8,934 bases of DNA from Kineosphaera sp039812485 (GCA_039812485.1 JBDIAP010000151.1:1-8934); one strand, 5' to 3'; numbered from the stretch's first letter, positions 1-7,056 are shown. Program-made: numbers and translations. The notes: generated by a model from the sequence alone, not told the origin.

Positions 1-13
1 GCCCGAGGAGTCG

Positions 14-1111
14 CTACGAGGTCGAGCCGGCGGCGCCGCCGGGGGCGCCGTAGTCCTTCTCGATGATCTCGACCTTGTCCCAGGGGAATCCGGCCATGAC
101 GTTGTAGGGCTCGACACCCTTGAGGATGACCGGCCACGGATCGACTCCGGTCCGGGCCTGCTCCTCCTGGCCGCTCTGGGTGATGACCGCGACCGCCCCC
201 GAGGTGTCGACGACGATGAAGCCGTAGGTCTGCGCCGCCCGCGCGATGGCCGCGCCGAGGGGGCTCAGGCCCAGGCTGTCGACGTCGATGGACCGGGGCA
301 ACCGGATGCGGGAGCCGATGGGGATGGCGTGGGCGCTGCTGTCCCGACCGTCGCTGCGGTTGGCCGGATAGGAGAACGTGTCCTGCGCGGCGTTGTCGAT
401 GAGCACGAGGCTCACGGCGTGGTCGATGCGCAGGGCGCGCGCCTCGGCGAGCGTCACCATCGACCCGACCATCGGCAGCCCCGAGGCCGTGGCGCCGTAA
501 GGGTGGGCGAAGCGCCCGACGTTCGCCGACGCGTGGTCGATGCGCCCGCCCCAGCAGGCGGACCAGCCGCGGGCGTCCTTGTGCGTGACCCAGAACTCCC
601 ACACCTGGTCGGTGCTCGGCGACACGATGCTCAGGGCCTTGTCGGTGCCGACGGCGGGCTGCGCGTCGGCGGGGATCGGCACACTCTCGAACTGCCGGGG
701 GCCGTCGAGCAGGCCCTGGGGGGTGTAGCCCTTCTTCTGGCAGTCGTCGAAGCGCACGTCCACCCGGGGGGTCGAGCCGTCGACGACATACATGCTCGCG
801 TTGTATTGGTAGGAGTTCAGCGCCGCGACGCCGTTGTAGTGGTCGGTCACCTGTCGGGTGAGTCTGGCGACCATCGCCGCGGAGTCGGGGGCGACGGGCG
901 CGCCGCTGATGTCCTGCGTGAAGACGTTGTCACCGCCCCCGAACAGGCGCGACGGCGACTTCTCGACCTGCTCCGCCGAGGCGGTCGAAGGCGTCGAGGG
1001 CGTCGGGGCCGGCGCCGGGCCGGGCGCCGAGCAGCCGGCGACGAGCACGGCGAGCGTGCCACACGACGCGGCGGCGCGGACGATCCAGGACGAGCGGCGA
1101 GCTGGGCACAT
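14..1111 (-). CDS. Lipoprotein made almost entirely of an unnamed secreted domain
   Basis: This 365-residue protein is predicted to be exported and lipid-anchored. A basic N-terminus and hydrophobic stretch lead to a lipobox V-A-G-C with the lipidated Cys at residue 27. An Ala/Pro/Thr-rich spacer follows (about 28-55). Residues ~60-354 form one domain that aligns end to end with the C-terminal domain of the malectin-like protein at 4811-6922 (roughly 45% identity by eye). Shared motifs are WEFW (171-174), CWGGR (186-190), IDHA (229-232), PANRSDG (249-255), ARTGVDPW (319-326) and FPWDK (342-346). Cys124 and Cys186 are the only other cysteines of the mature protein and are conserved, so a disulfide is likely. 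The ATG start is preceded by GGAGAAG with 6 nt spacing. It lies 52 nt after the flippase stop, so it is probably the last visible gene of the 3691-to-14 operon. I do not recognise the domain family. A polysaccharide-acting or -binding role is inferred from context only. Confidence 0.88.
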   Translation of the reverse strand: MCPARRSSWIVRAAASCGTLAVLVAGCSAPGPAPAPTPSTPSTASAEQVEKSPSRLFGGGDNVFTQDISGAPVAPDSAAMVARLTRQVTDHYNGVAALNSYQYNASMYVVDGSTPRVDVRFDDCQKKGYTPQGLLDGPRQFESVPIPADAQPAVGTDKALSIVSPSTDQVWEFWVTHKDARGWSACWGGRIDHASANVGRFAHPYGATASGLPMVGSMVTLAEARALRIDHAVSLVLIDNAAQDTFSYPANRSDGRDSSAHAIPIGSRIRLPRSIDVDSLGLSPLGAAIARAAQTYGFIVVDTSGAVAVITQSGQEEQARTGVDPWPVILKGVEPYNVMAGFPWDKVEIIEKDYGAPGGAAGSTS

Positions 1112-1117
1112 GGGGGT

Positions 1118-1124
1118 CTTCTCC
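1118..1124 (-). promoter_or_regulatory. Ribosome binding site of the lipoprotein gene
   Basis: The minus strand reads GGAGAAG, 6 nt before the ATG at 1111-1109. It fixes the start that gives a proper signal peptide and lipobox. The 52-nt gap to the flippase stop has no obvious terminator, which favours co-transcription. Confidence 0.7.
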
Positions 1125-1163
1125 GGTAGCGGGCAGATGCTGGGCGCCGCCCCGACGCATCGG

Positions 1164-2699
1164 TCAGCGCCGCAGCAGCGATCGGAGCGGGGCGATCCCG
1201 ACGGTGCGCGCGACGTAGAACGCCGCGGCGGGCGCGGCGGCCACCCCGCAGGCGAGGAGTCCCAGCGCCCCGTGCGGGATCACCGTTCCGATGAGGCGGT
1301 CGACGGCGGCCACAACCAGCATCGAGAATACAGCCGCGAGAAGTGCTGTCGCCCAAGGGATCTCGCGCCACGGGCCGGGCACTGGCGCCTCGATGCGGCG
1401 GCTCGCCACCCTCGTCAGGTAGGCCGTGGCCGCCCACTGCGACAGGGTCGTCGCGACGACGGTGCCGATGACGCCGAAGGGGATGACGAGCGCGATCGTC
1501 AGCGCCACGTTGAGCACGAGGCTGATGAGCCCGTAGCGCAGCTGCGCGTCGGAGTGCCCCAGGCACAGGCACCAGATGAGCGGCGTCACCGCGAGCAGCC
1601 AGAAGAGGTGCCCGAAGAGCAGGATCGCGGCGACGGCCCCCGGCAGGCTCGAGCCGAGGTCGAGCCACGCGTTGACGCCGACATAGGACGCCGGCACCCC
1701 GACGGCGATCCAACCCGTCACGGCGATGACCCAGAGGCGTTGCACCCGCACGAAATCCGCGACCGCCCCCGCCGCGCCCTTCTCGCCGACGGCCCGCCCG
1801 ATGAGCGACTGCATGGGCACGTAGGCGTTGTAGGGCACCTGCCGCAGCTGCTGGGCGAAGGTCGCGCCGGGACCGAAGAAGCCGAGGGAGTCAGGGCGCA
1901 GCTTGCCGACGATGAGCATGTCGCCCTGCAGCCCGTAGGCGTTGATCATGCCCGACACCTGCACCTTCCACGCGTAGGCGAAGAAGTCGACGAGCTCGCG
2001 CCACCCGATGAAGCCGACCCCGGACCACGTGAGATGGCGCAGCGCCGGCGGGATGAAGAAGAGCGTCACCTGCACCTGCTGCAGCGCCAGCGTCCAGCCG
2101 ATGCCGTGCAGGCCGGCGCCGGTCTCGATGGTGACGACGAGCCCCACGGCATAGACGACATGGCCGACGAGCGCGGACACGCTCGTGATGACGAAGCTGT
2201 TCTGCGCCCACAACACGCTGGCGAAGAGCGAGCGCCACTGCGCCACGGCGAGCGTCACCGTCAGCACCCGCAGCAGGAAGACCGCGCCGACCGGGTCGGC
2301 GTCGGTCGCGGGGAAGAACCCGACGATCTGGGGAGCGAACCAGAACGCCGCGCCGCAGACGACGAGCGACGCGGCCCAGACCACGCCGGACAGGCTGACG
2401 AGCAGTCTCGTCGTCGCCGCCCTGTCACCCTGCCCGGCGAGGATGGCGAAGTAGCGCGAGGCGCTCGGCCCGATCCCGCCATCGAAGGTGCTCATGAACA
2501 CCTGCAGGGCCGAGACCAGCAGGAACACCCCGTAGAGGGGCAGCCCGAGCCCCGCGATGATGTAGGGGGTGAGCACGAGGTTGACGACGAGCGGCGCCAC
2601 CTGCCCGACCGCTTGCCACCCCGTGCCGGAGATCAGCGCCGACCGCCGGCTCTGCTCCCGGGTCGTCGTGCCGCCGGAGTCGTCGCTGCTCGTGCTCAC
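1164..2699 (-). CDS. Polysaccharide flippase (Wzx/MATE-like, MOP superfamily)
   Basis: This 511-residue integral membrane protein is predicted to move lipid-linked glycan across the cytoplasmic membrane. After a hydrophilic Ser/Thr/Asp-rich N-tail (1-20) the chain is a series of about 12-14 hydrophobic segments. The first pair carries the pattern typical of the O-antigen/polysaccharide transporter group: LTPYIIAGLG, then LPLYGVF, then FDGGIGPSASRY (about residues 43-83). A cytoplasmic loop rich in Arg (TRVASRRIEAPVPG) lies before the last two or three helices, and the protein ends in a basic LRRR-type tail. I chose the GTG start at 2699. It overlaps the upstream GT14 stop as GTGA, which implies translational coupling. 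The longer open frame to 3131 would lie inside the GT14 gene and encodes a low-complexity Arg/Ala sequence. The family is confident. The substrate is inferred to be the glycan made by the neighbouring glycosyltransferases. Confidence 0.9.
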   Translation of the reverse strand: MSTSSDDSGGTTTREQSRRSALISGTGWQAVGQVAPLVVNLVLTPYIIAGLGLPLYGVFLLVSALQVFMSTFDGGIGPSASRYFAILAGQGDRAATTRLLVSLSGVVWAASLVVCGAAFWFAPQIVGFFPATDADPVGAVFLLRVLTVTLAVAQWRSLFASVLWAQNSFVITSVSALVGHVVYAVGLVVTIETGAGLHGIGWTLALQQVQVTLFFIPPALRHLTWSGVGFIGWRELVDFFAYAWKVQVSGMINAYGLQGDMLIVGKLRPDSLGFFGPGATFAQQLRQVPYNAYVPMQSLIGRAVGEKGAAGAVADFVRVQRLWVIAVTGWIAVGVPASYVGVNAWLDLGSSLPGAVAAILLFGHLFWLLAVTPLIWCLCLGHSDAQLRYGLISLVLNVALTIALVIPFGVIGTVVATTLSQWAATAYLTRVASRRIEAPVPGPWREIPWATALLAAVFSMLVVAAVDRLIGTVIPHGALGLLACGVAAAPAAAFYVARTVGIAPLRSLLRR

Positions 2700-3691
2700 C
2701 TGTGTGCTTCCTGCGTCGGTCGGGTGTCGGCGCCGCCGGCGCTGCTCCAGCGATCGGCCTCGGCGAGCAGCAGCGGGTCGGGCCGCGGCGCCACCTTGCG
2801 GGCGAACGGCGCCCGCAGCGGCTCCGCGCTGCTCGCCAACTCCCGCACCAGCTCGGCGTCCAGCCATACCGGCCGAGCGGCACCCGGCTCGAATCTGACT
2901 GCGCTCGTGTGTGCTTCGACGACGACCAGCTCCGCGTCCGAGGATACGAGCGAGGCGACGTAGTATTCGTCGGGCGTCCGCATCGTGCGATACCGGGCGG
3001 CCAGGTGCGGCCGGCTCTCGTGGGCCTCGAGCACCCGATCGATCGCGCGCGTCGAGAGGGTCATCCAGCAGGCGGCCTTGACCGGGGGCACCTCCCACCC
3101 CGCATCGCGGCCGCGCGGCCGGCCCCACCACCAGCGGAGCTCACCGGCGCGGTCCAGGGGATAGAGCTCGAACGCGGGCGCCGTGAGCCGTCCCAGCCGG
3201 GCCGCCACGCGCGCGACCTGACGCCAGAGCCACTGCCCCGCACGCCCGGGCGGCCACGACGGACTCGAGGCCATGCGCCAGGTGAAGGTGTGATCGCGCG
3301 GCTGGGCGGCGAACGGGGCGAGCAGCGCATCGGCACCGAGCTCGGTCACGACGCGCTCCCAGCCCGGCAGGTCGCGGATCGGATAGTCCTGACCGGAGAC
3401 GATCGCGACGTAGTCGGCGTCGCACGTGCGCCGCACGTGACGCAGCGCCTCGAGCACCATCTCGACCATCGACCACTCGCCCCAGCGCACGACGATGTCG
3501 CTGTCGAGGGCGCGCGCGCCCGCGGCGGCGGGGTCGACCTGCGCCAGCAGGCCGGGCGTGCTGGAGCGCACGACGATCTCGGCCGAGGGCGACAGGGCCC
3601 GGATGCGGTCGACGAGCCGGCGCACACCGGGCGGGTCGGTGTGGCACAGCACGAGATAGCAGAATCGGCCGACAGTCACGCAGTCGAGCAT
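2696..3691 (-). CDS. Core-2/I-branching-type glycosyltransferase (GT14)
   Basis: This 331-residue cytoplasmic enzyme resembles the bacterial branch of family GT14 (core-2/I-branching beta-1,6-N-acetylglucosaminyltransferase / xylosyltransferase group). Hallmarks are the N-terminal strand CYLVLCHTDP (11-20), the central motif YVAIVSGQDYPIR (94-106), CWMTLS (208-213), TPDEYYVASL (239-248) and a C-terminal PFARKV (295-300) like the FARK motif of bacterial members. There is no signal peptide or membrane segment. It probably adds a sugar, perhaps as a branch, to the lipid-linked repeat unit; donor and linkage cannot be read from sequence. The ATG at 3691 begins just before the conserved first strand. 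A weak AGGA lies about 15 nt upstream, so a leaderless or weakly initiated start is possible, and the GTG at 3679 is an alternative. It is the first gene of the minus-strand operon and its TGA overlaps the flippase GTG. Confidence 0.85.
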   Translation of the reverse strand: MLDCVTVGRFCYLVLCHTDPPGVRRLVDRIRALSPSAEIVVRSSTPGLLAQVDPAAAGARALDSDIVVRWGEWSMVEMVLEALRHVRRTCDADYVAIVSGQDYPIRDLPGWERVVTELGADALLAPFAAQPRDHTFTWRMASSPSWPPGRAGQWLWRQVARVAARLGRLTAPAFELYPLDRAGELRWWWGRPRGRDAGWEVPPVKAACWMTLSTRAIDRVLEAHESRPHLAARYRTMRTPDEYYVASLVSSDAELVVVEAHTSAVRFEPGAARPVWLDAELVRELASSAEPLRAPFARKVAPRPDPLLLAEADRWSSAGGADTRPTQEAHR

Positions 3692-3787
3692 ACGATCGCG
3701 TAGTTATCCTGTAGCCCAACACTTTTCGCGGGCACACCGATTGTCGCGCGCACCTCGACCCCCGGCGCGAAGGATCATCCCCCAGCC
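3692..3787. promoter_or_regulatory. Divergent promoter region between GT14 and GT2 genes
   Basis: These 96 nt separate two divergently oriented genes, so both promoters should lie here. This is an inference from layout. On the minus strand a GATAAC hexamer within TACAGGATAACTACG sits about 13 nt before the GT14 ATG and could be a -10 element giving a very short leader, but no good -35 is seen. On the plus strand AAGGA (3770-3774) lies 13 nt before the GT2 ATG and is a somewhat distant Shine-Dalgarno. The stretch ACACTTTTCGCG near 3719-3730 is lower in G+C than its surroundings. Confidence 0.45.
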
Positions 3788-4768
3788 ATGACGCAGCCGC
3801 TCGTCTCCGTGGTCATCCCCGCCTACCAGGCCCAGCTGCACCTCGGCGCGGCCGTGAGCAGCGCCCTGTCGCAGACCTATCCCGACGTCGAGGTGATCGT
3901 CACCGACGACGGGTCGAGCGACGCCACGGGGGCCATCGCCACCTCCTACGGGGAGCTGGTGCGGGTCGTGCGGCAGCCCAACGGGGGCCTCTCGTCGGCC
4001 CGCAACGCCGCGATCGCGCAGGCCCGCGGCGAGCTCGTCGCCCTGCTCGATGCCGATGACATCCTGCTGCCGCCCTATCTCGACGCGGCGGTCGCCCGGT
4101 GGCGCGCCACCGTCGCCGACCACGGCCCCCGCTCGTGGGTCTGCTCCGACGCCTACATCCTCTCGAGCGCGGGGTTGCAGCCGAATCGTCGTGTGCTTCT
4201 CGGCGATCGCCCGTCAGGGGACGCGCAGCGGCGGGCCGTGCTGGAGCGCAACTTCGTCACGGTCTTCAGCGTCTTCCCGCGCCGCCTGTGGGTCGAGCTC
4301 GACGGCTTCGACGAGTCGATGGGCGTGTGCGAGGACTACGACCTGTGGGCGAGGGCGATCTTCGCCGGGTGGCGGGTCGGCTATCAGCCCGAGCCCCAGG
4401 CCCTCTATCGGCGCAGCGCCGGCTCCCTGTCGACGCAGAGCGAGCGGATGTATCGCGGCGAGGAGCAGGTGCTCGCGCACATCGACGAGCGCCACCGACA
4501 CGAGCTGACGGCCGGCGAGCGCGACTACCTCGACCTGCGGCGGCGCCACGGCTCGACGGTCAGCCTCGTCGACGCGGGCGAGGCGGCGCTGCGCAGCGGC
4601 GATGTGCGCGCCGCCGCCGGTCACCTGCGCACGGCGGCCCGGCTCTCGCCCGGCAATCGCCGGCTGCGCGTCAAGGCCGCCGCGCTGGGGGTCGCTCCCG
4701 GGCTGGCCACCCTCTACCGGCGGCGGCAGCGGCGGCGGGACACGCAGCTGGGGACCACCGCCCCGTAG
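3788..4768 (+). CDS. GT2 family glycosyltransferase
   Basis: This 326-residue GT-A fold inverting glycosyltransferase is predicted to be cytoplasmic or membrane-peripheral. The family-2 landmarks are in order: VSVVIPAYQ (6-14), the nucleotide-binding VTDDGSSDAT (38-47), NGGLSSARN (65-73), the metal-binding LDADD (87-91) and the acceptor/catalytic EDYDLW (182-187), with YRRSAGSLS (207-215) as the usual downstream element. Residues ~258-300 (SLVDAGEAALRSGDVRAAAGHLRTAARLSPGN) look like one TPR-type helical hairpin. A very basic tail (RRRQRRR, 311-317) follows and may hold the enzyme to the membrane. The ATG start directly precedes the conserved first strand. The gene stands alone on the plus strand between two minus-strand units, divergent from the GT14 operon and convergent with the malectin-like gene. 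It probably extends the same lipid-linked glycan; sugar specificity cannot be told. Confidence 0.9.
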   Translation: MTQPLVSVVIPAYQAQLHLGAAVSSALSQTYPDVEVIVTDDGSSDATGAIATSYGELVRVVRQPNGGLSSARNAAIAQARGELVALLDADDILLPPYLDAAVARWRATVADHGPRSWVCSDAYILSSAGLQPNRRVLLGDRPSGDAQRRAVLERNFVTVFSVFPRRLWVELDGFDESMGVCEDYDLWARAIFAGWRVGYQPEPQALYRRSAGSLSTQSERMYRGEEQVLAHIDERHRHELTAGERDYLDLRRRHGSTVSLVDAGEAALRSGDVRAAAGHLRTAARLSPGNRRLRVKAAALGVAPGLATLYRRRQRRRDTQLGTTAP

Positions 4769-4787
4769 CAGAGCAGTGGCCCCCAGC

Positions 4788-4804
4788 ACGCGTCGGCGAC
4801 GCGT
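4788..4804. terminator. Small hairpin between convergent genes, possible bidirectional terminator
   Basis: ACGCGTC (4788-4794) and GACGCGT (4798-4804) form a perfect 7-bp stem with a GGC loop in the 42-nt gap between the GT2 stop and the malectin-like gene stop. An alternative outer pairing GCACG (4786-4790) with CGTGC (4805-4809) is also possible. There is no T-run on either side, which is common for actinobacterial terminators but weakens the call. Confidence 0.45.
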
Positions 4805-4810
4805 CGTGCA

Positions 4811-6922
4811 TCACCGCTTGCCGTAGTCGACCGGCAGGGCCTGCAGCTTGTCCCAGGGGAAGTTCTCCAACACCTTGTAGGTGGGGCCTCCGGTGAGGTG
4901 GTCCCAGGGATCCACGCCCGTGCGGGCCTTGACGTCGGCGCCGGACTCGGTGATGACGTTGACGGCGCCGGCCCGGTCGCTGACGACGAACCCGTGCTTC
5001 TGGGCCGCCTTGGCGATCATGCGGCCCATCGGGGTGAGGTCGAGCGTGTCGACGTCGACGGACGGGTTGAGCCGAAGCCGCTGACCGTGACGCACCGTGG
5101 ACGTCGAGTTCGTGTTGCCGTCAGTGCGATTCGCCGGCCACGAGAAGACCCCGGCCCGGGAGTCGAGGACCGCCAGATACATGGCGTGGTCGATGGAGCC
5201 GCGCTCCACCTCGTCGATGGTGATCATCCCGCCGGCCATGGCGAGCCCGGCCGCGGAGGTGCCGAAGGGCGCGGCGAAGACGCCCTGGCTCGTCGAGACG
5301 TTGTCGAGGCGACCGCCCCAGCACGCCTCCCAGCCGCCGGAGGCGGTGCGGCGCATCTGCCAGAACTCCCACAGCTTGTCGGCCGCCGGGTCGTAGACGG
5401 TCAGCTGGGCGTCCGTGCCGGCCGCGGGCTTGGCGTTGTCGGGCACGGGCACGTCGACGAAGTGCTTGGCGCCGTCGAAGAGACCGCTCGGCACGTAGCC
5501 CTTGCTCTGGCAGTCCCAGAACGCGACCCGCTTCTTCGGCTGGGCGGGGCCGACCCGATAGAACGGCACGTTGAACGTGTAGGCGTTGACCGCGGCGATG
5601 CCGTTCCAGTGGTCGACGACCTGGTGGCGCAGGTTGTCGACGAGCGCGGCGGAGTCGGCGGCCACGGGTGCCTTGGAGATGTCGGCGGTGTAGAAGCTGT
5701 CGGGCGCGAAGGTGACCGCAGGAGCGGCCGACTCGGGCGTGGCGTCGACCGGCGTCGTCGAGACCACCTCGATGGCGGAGACGACCGGCTGGTCGACGGT
5801 GGCGGCGAAGCCGAGCGTCAGCTGGCCGTCGGTGACCGGCACCTCGAAGGTGACGTCGTGGGCGGTGGCGCGGCCCGCGATCGCGACGAGGTCGATGCCG
5901 GCGGCGACCGGCTTGCCCTCGGCGGTGACCGAGAAGACCCGCTGCTTGGGTGCGCTGAAATAGGACTCGGCCATGAGCAGCCGCACCCGGTAGGTGCCCG
6001 GCGACGGCACCTTGAGCCAGTAACCGGGGGTGCCCCACGCGTTGACCTGGTAGAGCACGTCGTCGGTCGTCCCGGCGATGGGCTTGCCGTCGAGGGAGCG
6101 GTCGGTGTTGGTCGTGCCCAGCGTGGCCGGCCGGGGGCCCCAGACCCGGCCCCGGGCGTCGGTCACGGGGTAGGAGCGGGCGGTGACGCGGGCGGCGAAC
6201 CCGCCCTGCTGCGTGTCGGTGCCCTCCGTGCCCTCCGTCGGCGTCGGCGTCGGCGTCGCGATCGGGTCCGGTGTGCTCGTGGGAGTGGGCGTCGTCGGCG
6301 TCGGAGTGGGCGTCGGTGTCGGCGATGGGGTGGGCGTGCTCGTCGGGGTGGGCGTGGGCGTCGGGGCCGGCGTGGACCCGACATACGTCACCTCGATGGC
6401 GGAGACGAGAGCCCGGTTGGCCACGGCCTGGAAGCCCAGGTCGAGCGCCCCGTCGGTGACCGGCACGTCGAAGGTCGCGTCGTAGGCGACGCCGCGTCCG
6501 GCGACGACGGCGAGGTCGAGTCGCGAAATGCGCGTCGTGCCCTCGGCCGAGACGTCGAAGACGCGCTGGCCGGCGCGGGTGGCCCAGTCCTCGGCCATGA
6601 GCAGGCGCACGCGGTAGGTGCCGGCGGTCGGCACGACGAGCTTGTAGGAGGTGACTCCCGAGGCATTGACCTCATAGAGGGAGTCCTCGGTCGTGCCCTT
6701 GACGTCGGTGCCCTCGAGGATCTTGGAGGCGCCGCCGGTGCCGAGCGCGACCGCCCCAGAGGCCCAGACGCGCCCCTGGGAGTCGGTGATCGGGTTCCAG
6801 CGGGCGGTGACGCGGGAGGTGAAGACGACGCCTGCCTCGGCCGAGGGCGCGAGGTGGAGGCCGGGCAGGGTGATCATGGCGGTCGCGGCGCAGGCGGCAG
6901 CGACCCTTCGCAGGGCTTTCAT
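4811..6922 (-). CDS. Secreted protein: two malectin-like domains, Pro/Thr linker, and a domain shared with the lipoprotein at 14-1111
   Basis: This 703-residue exported protein starts with a signal peptide (basic MKALRR, hydrophobic core, cleavage likely after SAEA at residue 30). Two malectin-like carbohydrate-binding domains follow at ~31-181 and ~239-388. Each has GTYRVRLLMAE, QRVF.V.AEG, VPVTDG.L.LGF and a terminal VSAIEV, and the two are about half identical, so they arose by duplication. Between them is a Pro/Thr linker (~183-229). Residues ~405-703 are paralogous to the lipoprotein at 14-1111: WEFW (518-521), CWGGR (534-538), IDHA (577-580), PANRTDG (596-602), ARTGVDPW (666-673) and FPWDK (688-692). 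The only cysteines after the signal peptide are Cys471 and Cys534, both conserved in the paralogue. The ATG at 6922 is chosen for its signal peptide and GAGGAG site. An 83-codon upstream extension to 7171 is low-complexity and would hide the signal peptide. Expected role: binding or processing of the cell's own or a foreign polysaccharide outside the cell. The C-terminal activity is unknown. Confidence 0.9.
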   Translation of the reverse strand: MKALRRVAAACAATAMITLPGLHLAPSAEAGVVFTSRVTARWNPITDSQGRVWASGAVALGTGGASKILEGTDVKGTTEDSLYEVNASGVTSYKLVVPTAGTYRVRLLMAEDWATRAGQRVFDVSAEGTTRISRLDLAVVAGRGVAYDATFDVPVTDGALDLGFQAVANRALVSAIEVTYVGSTPAPTPTPTPTSTPTPSPTPTPTPTPTTPTPTSTPDPIATPTPTPTEGTEGTDTQQGGFAARVTARSYPVTDARGRVWGPRPATLGTTNTDRSLDGKPIAGTTDDVLYQVNAWGTPGYWLKVPSPGTYRVRLLMAESYFSAPKQRVFSVTAEGKPVAAGIDLVAIAGRATAHDVTFEVPVTDGQLTLGFAATVDQPVVSAIEVVSTTPVDATPESAAPAVTFAPDSFYTADISKAPVAADSAALVDNLRHQVVDHWNGIAAVNAYTFNVPFYRVGPAQPKKRVAFWDCQSKGYVPSGLFDGAKHFVDVPVPDNAKPAAGTDAQLTVYDPAADKLWEFWQMRRTASGGWEACWGGRLDNVSTSQGVFAAPFGTSAAGLAMAGGMITIDEVERGSIDHAMYLAVLDSRAGVFSWPANRTDGNTNSTSTVRHGQRLRLNPSVDVDTLDLTPMGRMIAKAAQKHGFVVSDRAGAVNVITESGADVKARTGVDPWDHLTGGPTYKVLENFPWDKLQALPVDYGKR
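6236..6376 (-). repeat. Pro-Thr coding repeat (interdomain linker)
   Basis: Iterated GGCGTC/GTGGGC-type hexamers on the plus strand encode about 47 residues of Pro-Thr/Pro-Ser dipeptides (residues ~183-229) between the two malectin-like domains. Such linkers are usually extended and often O-mannosylated in actinobacterial secreted proteins (family knowledge). A nearby doubled GTGCCCTCC (about 6220-6237) encodes GTEGTEG and continues the repeat character. Confidence 0.85.
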
Positions 6923-6932
6923 GGTTGGGGGA

Positions 6933-6938
6933 CTCCTC
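6933..6938 (-). promoter_or_regulatory. Ribosome binding site of the malectin-like gene
   Basis: The minus strand reads GAGGAG, 10 nt before the ATG at 6922-6920. This supports the shorter, signal-peptide-bearing start over the extension to 7171. Confidence 0.7.
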
Positions 6939-6995
6939 GATCGGATGCGTCGCCCAGAGCCGACGCGAGGCGCGTCCGGGCGTCGGGGACGACGC

Positions 6996-7056
6996 GACAT
7001 GCCGGACTCACCGGGGACATGCGGACCTGCCGCGCAGTGGCGGCGAGATGGCGGAC
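6996..7056 (-). repeat. Three imperfect direct repeats upstream of the malectin-like gene
   Basis: On the minus strand GTCCGCCATCTC (from 7056), GTCCGCATGTC (from 7026) and GTCCGGCATGTC (from 7007) share the core GTCCG(C/G)CAT(G/C)TC, spaced 30 and 19 nt. They lie about 75-135 nt before the ATG, where an operator array or leader-RNA element would fit. In a 70% G+C background chance similarity is possible. Confidence 0.35.

Noticed and set aside
27..42. 16-nt palindrome CCGGCGGCGCCGCCGG as a terminator of the lipoprotein gene
   Set aside because: It lies inside the coding end (a Gly/Ala/Pro-rich tail) and is a simple GC repeat, so chance self-complementarity explains it.
858..2963. Very long open frame on the plus strand opposite the lipoprotein, flippase and GT14 genes
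   Set aside because: Its product is a low-complexity Arg/Asp/Glu/Gly/His-rich sequence with no domain signs. It is the antisense shadow expected in 70% G+C DNA opposite real genes.
2700..3131. Upstream extension of the flippase into the GT14 gene
   Set aside because: The extra residues are Arg/Ala/Gly low complexity and overlap the well-supported GT14 frame. The GTGA overlap start is far more natural.
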